Shown here: positions 23,310-30,898 of the stretch, one piece after another
How the letters are laid out: each line of letters starts with the position of its first letter
Position numbering within the stretch: the stretch's first letter is position 1
Assembly: GCA_910584695.1 (NCBI GenBank)
Contig: CAJUBR010000028.1
Location: 1-33,262 of the forward strand
DNA length: 33,262 bases
Direction: 5' to 3'
Source: an uncultured Lachnospiraceae bacterium
Lineage (GTDB): Bacteria > Bacillota > Clostridia > Lachnospirales > Lachnospiraceae
Position numbers and translations under genes: made by a program
The notes under the pieces: model-generated
Database searches by the model: none
Seen by the model: only the letters and a program-made list of their open reading frames with translations
What the model was told of the DNA's origin: nothing

Positions 23310-24299
23310 CTATTCCTCCACGCATTCATGAAGCAGCTGATTGAGTCCATAACTGGCAGAAAACCGGCTCTGCCATCCCGGCAGCATTTCATCTAACAGG
23401 AGACATTTTAACATGCCCAGATGATAATATTTTCCGCTTCCGTTTTCATACGAAAAATCACCTAAATAATATTCCTTCCAAGCCACATCTCCTTCCAGCT
23501 TTCGGTATGCCATACTCTCCACATACATGGCACTTCCCTCCAGATTTTCCAGAAAACATTCCATAGCATTAGCAGAATCCGATAAATGTTTTTCCCGCTG
23601 TGTTACCAGTTCCAACACCTGCTTCATCTTCTCTTTTTTTCTTTCCGGTACTGTCTCCTCATACGCTTCCATAAGCAGCTTCATTTCCTGTTCAAAGACC
23701 GTTACCATCTCCTTGTCAGAATCCACTTCCTTTACAATGATATCTTCCCGGCTCTCCTCGGCACTTAAATTCATCCGCTCTGTCAGTGCATCGATTTCTT
23801 CCTGCCAGTTCTTATTCTGCCACACATGAAATGCTTCATGCCATATAGTTGCCGTCTGAGAATTCCTGCTGTAGGAATCCTCTGTAAATGCCATTGTGCC
23901 CTCGGTCATCCCCTGAGAAACCGTTTCCGCTGTTCCCAACACATTAAAAAGATTGGAAAAATATTCATAAGACGGCAGCAGCACCTGACATTCTCCATCC
24001 ACATCAATTGCTGTCCCAACAAATACATCCAACACAGCCTCTTCCTTGACAACCTTTGCAGGTGTCTCCGGTTCATCGCCGGGCACCACTACATAATCAT
24101 GTTTCCCATCATAAAACCGTACCTTGTAATCCCTGATTGAAAATTCTTTAAATCCCATATTCTGCATGTCCGAATCCAGAGAAACCGCAGTATCATATAT
24201 TTCTCTATCTTCCTCCGACAATCCATATTTTCCGGTGGCAATACTACCAACTGCAAATAGAATGCCCATTATACCATATCCGATTTTCCATAGCTTCAT
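23310..24299 (-). CDS. Secreted or membrane-anchored HExxH metalloprotease-like protein
   Basis: A 329-aa protein of unknown family. An N-terminal hydrophobic segment (about 5-22) is a signal peptide or anchor. A zinc-protease motif HEAFH lies at 154-158 (TIWHEAFHVW). About 95 residues later comes ENLEGSAMYVES, in which Glu251 or Glu254 is a candidate third zinc ligand, as in gluzincins. Between them lies a charged helical region (about 165-245). The start is ATG at 24299 (AAAGGGG site upstream); the longer frame to 24383 overlaps the ABC permease gene. It follows the permease gene by 16 bases, so it belongs to that operon. Its position beside an ABC-2 exporter and VanRS-like regulators suggests processing or destruction of an extracellular peptide or protein. 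This is inference, and activity is unproven. Confidence 0.65.
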   Translation of the reverse strand: MKLWKIGYGIMGILFAVGSIATGKYGLSEEDREIYDTAVSLDSDMQNMGFKEFSIRDYKVRFYDGKHDYVVVPGDEPETPAKVVKEEAVLDVFVGTAIDVDGECQVLLPSYEYFSNLFNVLGTAETVSQGMTEGTMAFTEDSYSRNSQTATIWHEAFHVWQNKNWQEEIDALTERMNLSAEESREDIIVKEVDSDKEMVTVFEQEMKLLMEAYEETVPERKKEKMKQVLELVTQREKHLSDSANAMECFLENLEGSAMYVESMAYRKLEGDVAWKEYYLGDFSYENGSGKYYHLGMLKCLLLDEMLPGWQSRFSASYGLNQLLHECVEE

Positions 24300-24315
24300 T
24301 AAAAATTTCCCCTTT

Positions 24316-25074
24316 CTATGCCTCTTTTCTTCGAAATACAAACAGACCAAGTGAAAAAATCCATGCTGCCAAAAGCCCAACAAAAATTACATGTACCTCC
24401 ACCTGTTTGCCAATTACCAGATGATATGCCTGCTTCTGGATTCCATTTAAATCCGGAACGAGCCACAAAAGAACAGACATGCATCTTCCCCCAATCCCAC
24501 CAAGCATACTTTTAAATATTTCCAATAGCCCGTGAAAGATTCCTACACCTGCAAACAATGTCCCCAGTGCCCCTACTGCCATACCTGGCAGCCGGATACT
24601 TAACACACTGACGAACAGGCTAACCATAGAAACATTAACCGCAATTACAAAGAATGCTGGAAGCATAGCAAAAAGACATTCTGTATGACCCTTTGCTATC
24701 ACATAAATAACAAGTACCAGATAAAGAATTCCAACTGAAATTATGGTCGCAAGCATATTTGCTGCTGTCAGTCCTCCATGATAGACTGGCTGACTGATTC
24801 CCCGCACCCATACAAGATGGCTGTTTTTACGCTCATATTCATTCGGAATGGTCTTTACACTTAAAATAACTGCCAAAATACAGCCAATTGCATTCATCAG
24901 TACATGCATAACCATAAACATATTTTTAAAACCAGTAACCGGTTCTCCGTTCATGGTAATACTGGCACTGTCACTACTGCATAACAGCATCAATAATATA
25001 CCGATTACAGCAACAATATACAGCTCCTTTCTCCGAATTCGTTCCTTTAATGCATTCATAAAAATGACTCTCAC
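24316..25074 (-). CDS. ABC-2 type transporter permease
   Basis: A 252-aa membrane protein with six predicted TM segments (near 17-33, 52-72, 100-125, 135-160, 168-188 and 225-245) and a short cytoplasmic start (MNALKERIRRKELY). It is the partner of the ATPase encoded just upstream: the ATPase stop overlaps this start as GTGA. GTG at 25074 is favoured because GGAGGG lies 8 bases upstream; the ATG five codons later lacks a site. The substrate is unknown. The gene order ATPase-permease-metalloprotease suggests a peptide or a membrane-stress role. Confidence 0.82.
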   Translation of the reverse strand: MRVIFMNALKERIRRKELYIVAVIGILLMLLCSSDSASITMNGEPVTGFKNMFMVMHVLMNAIGCILAVILSVKTIPNEYERKNSHLVWVRGISQPVYHGGLTAANMLATIISVGILYLVLVIYVIAKGHTECLFAMLPAFFVIAVNVSMVSLFVSVLSIRLPGMAVGALGTLFAGVGIFHGLLEIFKSMLGGIGGRCMSVLLWLVPDLNGIQKQAYHLVIGKQVEVHVIFVGLLAAWIFSLGLFVFRRKEA

Positions 25075-25754
25075 TCTGCATTCCCTCCTATTGTCTCTAC
25101 AAAAATATTCTCCAAGCTTCCCTCTTCACAAATCTCTGCCTTTGTGAAGGTTCTCATGACGGTTCCGTTTTGCATGATGATTCCCTCATCACAGACTTTT
25201 TCCATATCACTTAAAATGTGGGAATTCATAAGAATCGTTTTTCCCTGCTTCTTGAGTCCTGCAACCAGTTCAATCATTTCAATCCTTCCCATGGCATCCA
25301 GACCTGCACAGGGCTCATCCAGAATCAACACCTGCGGATTACCGAGCAGTGCCTGAGCAAGAGCTAACCGCTGCAGCATCCCCTTAGAATAAAACTTAAT
25401 CTTTGTCTTATCCTGGGAAAGACTCACCAGCTCCATCAAATGCCTGCATGTTTCCTGCAATTCCTCCTTTGGAATCTTTTGCAGTGCCCCGTAATATTGC
25501 AGTACCTCCAATCCGGTCAGAAATGGGGGAAAATACGGTGTCTCCGGTGAATAACCAATTGTTGTCCCCTCCGGAATCACAACCTCTCCGCTATCTCTTC
25601 GCACCAATCCAAGAATCATTTTAATGGTGGTACTCTTACCTGCTCCGTTACTGCCAAGCAGAGCAAAGAGCGTTCCCTTTCTCAGGTTAAATGACAGATC
25701 CTCCACTACTGCCTTTCCTTTATAGATTTTCGTAAGATGTGATAATGTAATCAT
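25071..25754 (-). CDS. ABC-2 type transporter ATP-binding protein
   Basis: A 227-aa ATPase with Walker A GSNGAGKST, signature YSKGMLQRLALAQA, Walker B VLILDEPCAGLDA and switch His in MNSHILSDM. It is a compact domain without the C-terminal extension of the ATPase at 10445. The start is ATG at 25754 (MITLSHLTKIYKG), with AAAGGAT 8 bases upstream. An open frame continues to 25892 but adds 46 residues with no family resemblance. It is the first gene of the ATPase-permease-metalloprotease operon. Confidence 0.9.
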   Translation of the reverse strand: MITLSHLTKIYKGKAVVEDLSFNLRKGTLFALLGSNGAGKSTTIKMILGLVRRDSGEVVIPEGTTIGYSPETPYFPPFLTGLEVLQYYGALQKIPKEELQETCRHLMELVSLSQDKTKIKFYSKGMLQRLALAQALLGNPQVLILDEPCAGLDAMGRIEMIELVAGLKKQGKTILMNSHILSDMEKVCDEGIIMQNGTVMRTFTKAEICEEGSLENIFVETIGGNAE

Positions 25755-26091
25755 TGCTATTATCCTTTCTGTTTTTCCAAGCTCCACATCTGTTTTTGAT
25801 ATCTCCAAAATAGCAATCCCTTTAATATGGTTCGCCAATATAACACCCGTTACAGTATATCCAGTACAGCGAAAATTAAGTTTCTGATACATTGAGGCAG
25901 GATGATTGTTTCATATGCAAGGCAGAGGAATGAGACGTAGCGGTGGCTACATCGATTGACGACAACTCCGTAGATGAAAAATCAGACAAGTCAAGGTGTC
26001 AGTTACTTAATATTCGCTGTACTAATATTCGGATGATATCCCAGATGCTCTGACTTCCTTTCATTTTCCATGATAAATCTTTCTCTTTAAG
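25755..26091. other. Gene-free junction between the third module and the prophage
   Basis: No gene is supported here. It holds the leader of the ATPase gene, a structured stretch (about 25915-25985) with a GTAGC/GCTAC hairpin at 25940-25953, and a 9-bp direct repeat TAATATTCG at 26008-26016 and 26023-26031 (15-bp period). No tRNA was seen. The left attachment site of the prophage is expected in or just right of this stretch but cannot be located without the other end. Confidence 0.45.
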
Positions 26092-26130
26092 ATAAAATAA
26101 ATGCAACCTTAAGTTAACCTTAAGATTGCA
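26092..26130 (-). terminator. Terminator after the prophage lysis genes
   Basis: A 12-bp stem (26102-26113 with 26119-26130) with a 5-base loop has one G-U pair on the minus strand (an A-C mismatch on the plus strand, so it favours minus-strand RNA). It is followed by TTTATTTTAT. It lies about 125 bases after the endolysin stop. Confidence 0.65.
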
Positions 26131-26254
26131 ATATGCCAAAGCGTTGATTTTTCAAGACTTTCCTACTGCCCTTGTCACTAATAAAACACTAATAAACACA
26201 ATATATTCCTTATGCAACCTTTTCAATGTAGGGTTCTTGATATTTATTAAAATA

Positions 26255-26902
26255 CTAAACAAGTGTCACATTGCTTTTCTTCGTCTTTCCTGTTACAACT
26301 CCCTGCAGTCCAAACACTACATAGTTATCCTTTACACTAATTACAGTATATACATTTTTATATACGAATGCTGCATACTTACCTTTTGTATTAGCGTCTT
26401 TAGCTCCGGTCTTTATTTTGACCTTGGCACCTACTTCTAATGACTTCTTTTCAGAAGAAGCTTTAGGCTTTGGCTTGCTTTCCTTTACTGTTGTATCAAA
26501 CAATGCCTTTTCTGCTGCTCTCCTTCTTTCCAGTCCTTTTAGTACCTTTCCCGCTGCTTTGTTGTAGGCTGTTATTTTGCTGCTGATCTGCTGTATCGTT
26601 CTTGTCCCATTTGCGGTTAACTGGTTAATGCTGCCTATATTATACGCAAAAGATACCAGTGCATCAAACTGATTTTGATTCCAGTTATATTTTTTTCGAA
26701 ATCCATCTACGTGGTTTTCAAATTTATTCAGGTCAGCTTTTAATAGTTCTACTGCTTCCTTTTCTGTAATAGCCTGTCCTTCTTTCACTTCACCAGTGTG
26801 GCCATATCCAATTGTCCACACTCCGGCAGGACACTTATAAGCTTCCAACCTGCAGCCTTCAAATTCTTTAATTAAATTAATACCCATTGTTGATATTTTC
26901 AT
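26255..26902 (-). CDS. Phage endolysin, GH24 lysozyme with C-terminal SH3-like domain
   Basis: A 215-aa muramidase. The catalytic pattern is Glu15 in EFEGCRLEAY, then Cys24 and Thr30 in YKCPAGVWTIGYGHT. This keeps the E-8-x-5-T spacing of T4-type lysozymes, with Cys in place of Asp as in many phage relatives. The lysozyme domain spans about 5-140, followed by a Lys/Pro/Ser linker (142-155) and an SH3-like wall-binding domain (about 157-215). No signal peptide is present, so release needs the holin encoded just upstream (26-base overlap). AAGGAGAG lies about 8 bases before the ATG at 26902, which decides against the GTG at 26911. Confidence 0.92.
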   Translation of the reverse strand: MKISTMGINLIKEFEGCRLEAYKCPAGVWTIGYGHTGEVKEGQAITEKEAVELLKADLNKFENHVDGFRKKYNWNQNQFDALVSFAYNIGSINQLTANGTRTIQQISSKITAYNKAAGKVLKGLERRRAAEKALFDTTVKESKPKPKASSEKKSLEVGAKVKIKTGAKDANTKGKYAAFVYKNVYTVISVKDNYVVFGLQGVVTGKTKKSNVTLV

Positions 26903-27344
26903 CTGAATCACTCTCCTTATCTATCTGTGTTTTTGCCAGCTGTAACATTTTTACAATTCCTTTTGGTAGTAGTTCTGGATCTGCTTTATATATGTTCTCG
27001 CATATACTAATACACTCGTTAATTACTATGTAAGATCCTACTGTCATTCCAAACATTGCACCGCTAATAGGAAGGTTAATATTTGCACTCTTTAGTGCGT
27101 ATGGAATAAAGCAATCTAGGAAAAAACCAAAAAAGAGCCCGGCAAATAGTGCCATCTTTTTCCAAAATCCAATTGTTCCTTTCTTGCTTGTTATAGGATG
27201 TCCTACTGCCTTTTCTCCTATAATGCCCGTAATCCAGTCAAGTACGACGGCTATGCTTACAAATGCAATAATCATCCCGTATTGCTTTGTGAATGCGGAC
27301 AAAAGTCCGCAAAAAACTGAAAGTAACCATTTTGTTTTTTCCAT
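26877..27344 (-). CDS. Phage holin (TcdE/holin-4 family)
   Basis: A 155-aa membrane protein with a short N-terminal helix region, then TM segments near 22-40, 62-85 and 92-112. It contains VLDWITGIIGEKAV and TSKKGTIGFWKKM, blocks typical of the toxin-secretion/phage-lysis holin family. It ends in an acidic tail. It would form membrane lesions that let the endolysin reach the wall. It overlaps the endolysin gene and forms the lysis cassette with it. Confidence 0.9.
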   Translation of the reverse strand: MEKTKWLLSVFCGLLSAFTKQYGMIIAFVSIAVVLDWITGIIGEKAVGHPITSKKGTIGFWKKMALFAGLFFGFFLDCFIPYALKSANINLPISGAMFGMTVGSYIVINECISICENIYKADPELLPKGIVKMLQLAKTQIDKESDSDENINNGY

Positions 27345-27375
27345 TTTTTCATCATCCTTTCTTTTTTATGCGTGA

Positions 27376-28365
27376 TTAATTTAGCCAACAACTATTAGCT
27401 AAAGGTATCGTAAAAATCGTCCTAAATGCTCTATTATTATCCAGTATGTATCCTAACGTGTTTAAGAAAAGCTCACCGTTATTATTTATACTAAGTCTTA
27501 TTGTTTTATTTCCAGTGTCTGATACAACATGTGTGTTCATGGTTGCACTCAGTTTAATATTTTTAATGTCAGTGAGTTTAAATTCTGTCCAAGGTGCAAG
27601 TCCTGTACCAACATTTTTAACCGTAAGGCAAAGCTGCAGTATCATGATTCGTTGTCCCAGCATCATGTACTGATTTTGTTCGAGTTTAAATTCACCTCGT
27701 TCAATCGGCACTTGCAACGGATCTTCCGAATAATATTTATGAGTAACCTTTTCTAAATTATGTATGGCTTTTGTTGCTGTTTTGTTTTGAACTGGATTGC
27801 TTGATTCATCAGATAAAAATTCATCTACTTTCACATGCCCTGCATTTTTTGAATTTGCTATGGTTTTATAGTGATTTTCCATTGATACTATAATATTGAA
27901 CAGTGGTGTGACATTTATAATACTCAATCCATCCAATTCGACACGATATAATGGCATTTCATCTATCAAATCACCATCATAAATATCACCCGTCTCATAT
28001 TCTTGAATTACTGGATTCTCGCTTGAAGTACCCTTGATTACCGCTAGTTCTTCTCCTTCGACACCGGTATCCGGATTTTTGAAATATCTTGCCACAATCA
28101 AATCATGTCTTTTTAATCCCTGTAACCCATTATCAATTGTGAGTTCTACATAATCTTTTTTCGCAATTTTCCAATGCCTGCCTTTCTGTATAGCATCACC
28201 ATCCTTAATTTTAATTAGATTATTTGAAACAACCTCTGCTTCAAATTTACTTCCTGTGTTTAACACATAACTTTCGGTTCCTACAATTCCAGCGTTTTTG
28301 CTTCCATCATCCGCCGCTGTAACATGTTCTCTCCCGCCATATCCGGTCACTAAATGTGTTGACAT
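27376..28365 (-). CDS. Probable tail fibre or baseplate protein
   Basis: A 329-aa phage structural protein. It begins MSTHLVTGYGGREHVTAADDG, a start common among phage proteins of tail/baseplate modules encoded just before holins. Its N-terminal half (about 1-160) is rich in short beta-type segments, and it has a linker with DESSNPVQNKTATKAI (about 202-217), the type of repeat-region motif seen in fibre proteins. The C-terminal 120 residues look like a beta-rich tip. Position behind the gp37-like protein and composition suggest host recognition. The family name is not certain. Confidence 0.6.
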   Translation of the reverse strand: MSTHLVTGYGGREHVTAADDGSKNAGIVGTESYVLNTGSKFEAEVVSNNLIKIKDGDAIQKGRHWKIAKKDYVELTIDNGLQGLKRHDLIVARYFKNPDTGVEGEELAVIKGTSSENPVIQEYETGDIYDGDLIDEMPLYRVELDGLSIINVTPLFNIIVSMENHYKTIANSKNAGHVKVDEFLSDESSNPVQNKTATKAIHNLEKVTHKYYSEDPLQVPIERGEFKLEQNQYMMLGQRIMILQLCLTVKNVGTGLAPWTEFKLTDIKNIKLSATMNTHVVSDTGNKTIRLSINNNGELFLNTLGYILDNNRAFRTIFTIPLANSCWLN

Positions 28366-28367
28366 GT

Positions 28368-30080
28368 TTATGCCTCCTTTCCTATTTCGTAAGAAATACT
28401 TTCCTTACCATTTTTAATTGTTACTATTTTTTTTGTAACAGGCTGCCATACAGCTATTCCTGTCCTATTTTCCAGTGCTCCTACAATATCCCCAATATCA
28501 TAGCTGCCTGTTAAATCTAAATCTATGGTGATAGAATCACACTCCAACGAGCTTTCCTTAAGTTTCTCAATTCCGGATTTCACCATTTCTGCAAAATAAT
28601 CATATTCTTTTTTATAAACAGCTCCCGGAACAAAAGACGGTTTTACCGTTACGGTTGAAACACTATAGTATTTGTTTGCTGACCATGTGGGAGCAGACGT
28701 TGTTTCTTCCAAAGTGTAATATTTTGCTGACCATTTAGGAGCTACATTATAATTTTCCGAGGTATAATACCTTCTTGCTTTCCATGCCGGGGCTACTGTC
28801 TTCTTTCCTTTTTTCACCCCAAGTACCGCAGTATATCCTCCCTTCTTCTTTTTCTGAAAATATTGGGAATAATTTTTCTCCCAATCCGTGGGCTTTTGGG
28901 TCTGCATGTTATATCTTGTTTTCTGCACTCCGTCCACCGCTTTATATTCCGAGGTAACACCATCGCTACAATAGTAGTAATAATTGGTATAATTCTTTGT
29001 CCAGTCTGCCGGCTGGGCTGTCTGTTTTCTATAGGTGGATGTCATCACCCCTTCTACCGTTTTATACCCTGTGCCATCCTTTTCATAATAATTTGTATAT
29101 TCAGCTAACCAATTCCCAGTCTGGCTGGTCAGTAAGGAATATGTTTTCTGTTTGGAAGCTTCCAGATTGGTGTAGGAATCGTTTTCGTCCAACTTATAAT
29201 AATCACCATACTTTACAGCCCAATCAGCCGGCTGTCTATCTAGCCTTACATAATTTTCCATGATAGCCGCATTGGGATAATCGTAAACCTCTACCACCTC
29301 ATCTATGCCGGTCATTACCTGCATTGACTTGTCCAGAATATAATCCGAATCCTTTACTGGACTCTCTACCCTTGAATATGGCTGGACCCCGCCGTATTCA
29401 TCCGTAAACAGGTGGATTACATGCCTGTCTTTTAAATCTCCCTGCCCCATGCATATAAGATGATTTACTGGGCGGTATTTTTTTTCTACCGTAAACGCTA
29501 CCTGCGAAGAATCCCACTCCTCATCCTGGCTGTAATCAATGAGATGTACTGCGCTTAAAACAGCCTTGCCATCCTCATACCTTATCTGCAGCTTTCCGCC
29601 GAATTCACTTAACATGTCACATATTCCGTGATATGCATCCTGATACCGGAAGTTGTAATTTACAACCTCGATTGTTGAATCCTCACTCGAGGCAGTGAAT
29701 ATATCTGACAAACCAATATATTCAATGATCTCTCTGATGCATTCGTTTGCTTCCCCGGTCAGACACAGATAATCGTAACCAACAGGTGGTTCTATTACAT
29801 TCCCGGCCATAATTCCGTGCCAGCTCCTTCCTGAATAGGTAACTACGTTTAATTCTGTATTTACTTTGATATTATCAATAATGCCTCCATACTCTGTTCC
29901 TACCACCCTGCCATCCATAGAATCTTCTATGTATATGAGGAAGCCTTTTTGACAGCAATGATTATTCCGATTTATTTCCAGTTGAAAATCATTCTCATCT
30001 GTTCCATATGCAATATCCAGAGTATAATTTTCCAATACTCCTATATCTTTTCTTGTTTCATCGGCATATACTAAGTCCAT
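28368..30080 (-). CDS. ReqiPepy6 gp37-like siphovirus tail protein with tyrosine-rich repeats
   Basis: A 570-aa tail-tip protein resembling the ReqiPepy6 gp37-like family (baseplate hub/tail-associated protein). The N-terminal part (about 1-275) and the C-terminal 70 residues (LKESSLECDSITIDL, YDIGDIVGALENRTGI) look like the family core. Between them is an inserted repeat region: four units of 36-40 residues around PADWxxxYxxYY (Trp287, Trp324, Trp360, Trp400), then three units of about 17 residues around APxWxAxxYYT (Trp433, Trp450, Trp466) plus one decayed unit. The gene overlaps the distal tail gene by 10 bases. The family call is from memory of motifs. Confidence 0.7.
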   Translation of the reverse strand: MDLVYADETRKDIGVLENYTLDIAYGTDENDFQLEINRNNHCCQKGFLIYIEDSMDGRVVGTEYGGIIDNIKVNTELNVVTYSGRSWHGIMAGNVIEPPVGYDYLCLTGEANECIREIIEYIGLSDIFTASSEDSTIEVVNYNFRYQDAYHGICDMLSEFGGKLQIRYEDGKAVLSAVHLIDYSQDEEWDSSQVAFTVEKKYRPVNHLICMGQGDLKDRHVIHLFTDEYGGVQPYSRVESPVKDSDYILDKSMQVMTGIDEVVEVYDYPNAAIMENYVRLDRQPADWAVKYGDYYKLDENDSYTNLEASKQKTYSLLTSQTGNWLAEYTNYYEKDGTGYKTVEGVMTSTYRKQTAQPADWTKNYTNYYYYCSDGVTSEYKAVDGVQKTRYNMQTQKPTDWEKNYSQYFQKKKKGGYTAVLGVKKGKKTVAPAWKARRYYTSENYNVAPKWSAKYYTLEETTSAPTWSANKYYSVSTVTVKPSFVPGAVYKKEYDYFAEMVKSGIEKLKESSLECDSITIDLDLTGSYDIGDIVGALENRTGIAVWQPVTKKIVTIKNGKESISYEIGKEA

Positions 30081-30898
30081 TCCGGTTCACTCCTCTCTGC
30101 AGAAAGAGTGATGTCAAATCCAAATAAACCATTCCACACCACAGTTAAGTTTCCAGTTGGGATTTTCTCAAATATGTAATATTCACGATTTCTTAAATAA
30201 AAGCAATTTTCGATTTCCCCATCTATTTTTTTCTTATACACCTTGCGTTTCTTTGAATTTATGACAAGATACTCTCCTGTATCTACTACACAATCCACAT
30301 TATACTGATTATCCCCTATACGGATATTAGGATTAGCACATGTCCCATAGATTATCATTTCAAAATCACAAGTGCTGATACTATCATTAACTAGCTTCTG
30401 ACTGCTTAAACCATTCGCATAGTCATATGGATAGTTATGTGGATAATCCAGATTCTGACCTGCTTCATGCACAGTGCCAGGTCTGAATACTATACATGTT
30501 TCCTTTATCCACTGGTCATTTTCTGCTACAACGGAAAATGTTATAGTGGATTTTTTAACATTCCTGAAGTTTCCTGACTTAATATTTTTATAAAAATAAC
30601 ATGACAAATAGTACTCCCCGACATGCAATTCACCTGGCTCTGCAGATATGATATCTGTATCAAATACACTTACCAGCATACTTACATTTTTATAATATTC
30701 TTCTTTTGTACTACCGCTTATATTAATATTCGCATCCTTTGTCTTCATTTTTTTAGTAAACTTAATGATTTGTGTTGATGCTTCGTTTGCCTGATAATCC
30801 CATTCACTGTCAAACAGTGTTGCTTCATCAAGGACGATATAAGGAAATCTATCTAAATATATTTTTTTCCCTTTACTGTTTTTATAATATATCTCCAT
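30071..30898 (-). CDS. Phage distal tail protein (Dit-like)
   Basis: A 275-aa protein between the tape-measure and tail-tip genes, the standard place and size for the siphovirus distal tail (Dit) family. Its N-terminus forms a beta-rich domain, with the blocks SGNFRNVKKSTITFSVVAENDQWIK (about 110-134) and PYDYANGL typical of Dit-like proteins. The C-terminal half carries a carbohydrate-binding-like beta domain. It would form the hexamer that joins tail tube and baseplate. Confidence 0.8.
   Translation of the reverse strand: MEIYYKNSKGKKIYLDRFPYIVLDEATLFDSEWDYQANEASTQIIKFTKKMKTKDANINISGSTKEEYYKNVSMLVSVFDTDIISAEPGELHVGEYYLSCYFYKNIKSGNFRNVKKSTITFSVVAENDQWIKETCIVFRPGTVHEAGQNLDYPHNYPYDYANGLSSQKLVNDSISTCDFEMIIYGTCANPNIRIGDNQYNVDCVVDTGEYLVINSKKRKVYKKKIDGEIENCFYLRNREYYIFEKIPTGNLTVVWNGLFGFDITLSAERSEPEWT

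Noticed and set aside
25755..25892. N-terminal extension of the ATPase up to 25892
   Set aside because: The extra 46 residues do not resemble ABC ATPases, and a good ribosome site precedes the ATG at 25754.
25755..26254. tRNA gene as the phage integration target, or a CRISPR array
   Set aside because: No cloverleaf or CCA end was seen, and the only direct repeat is a single 9-bp pair.
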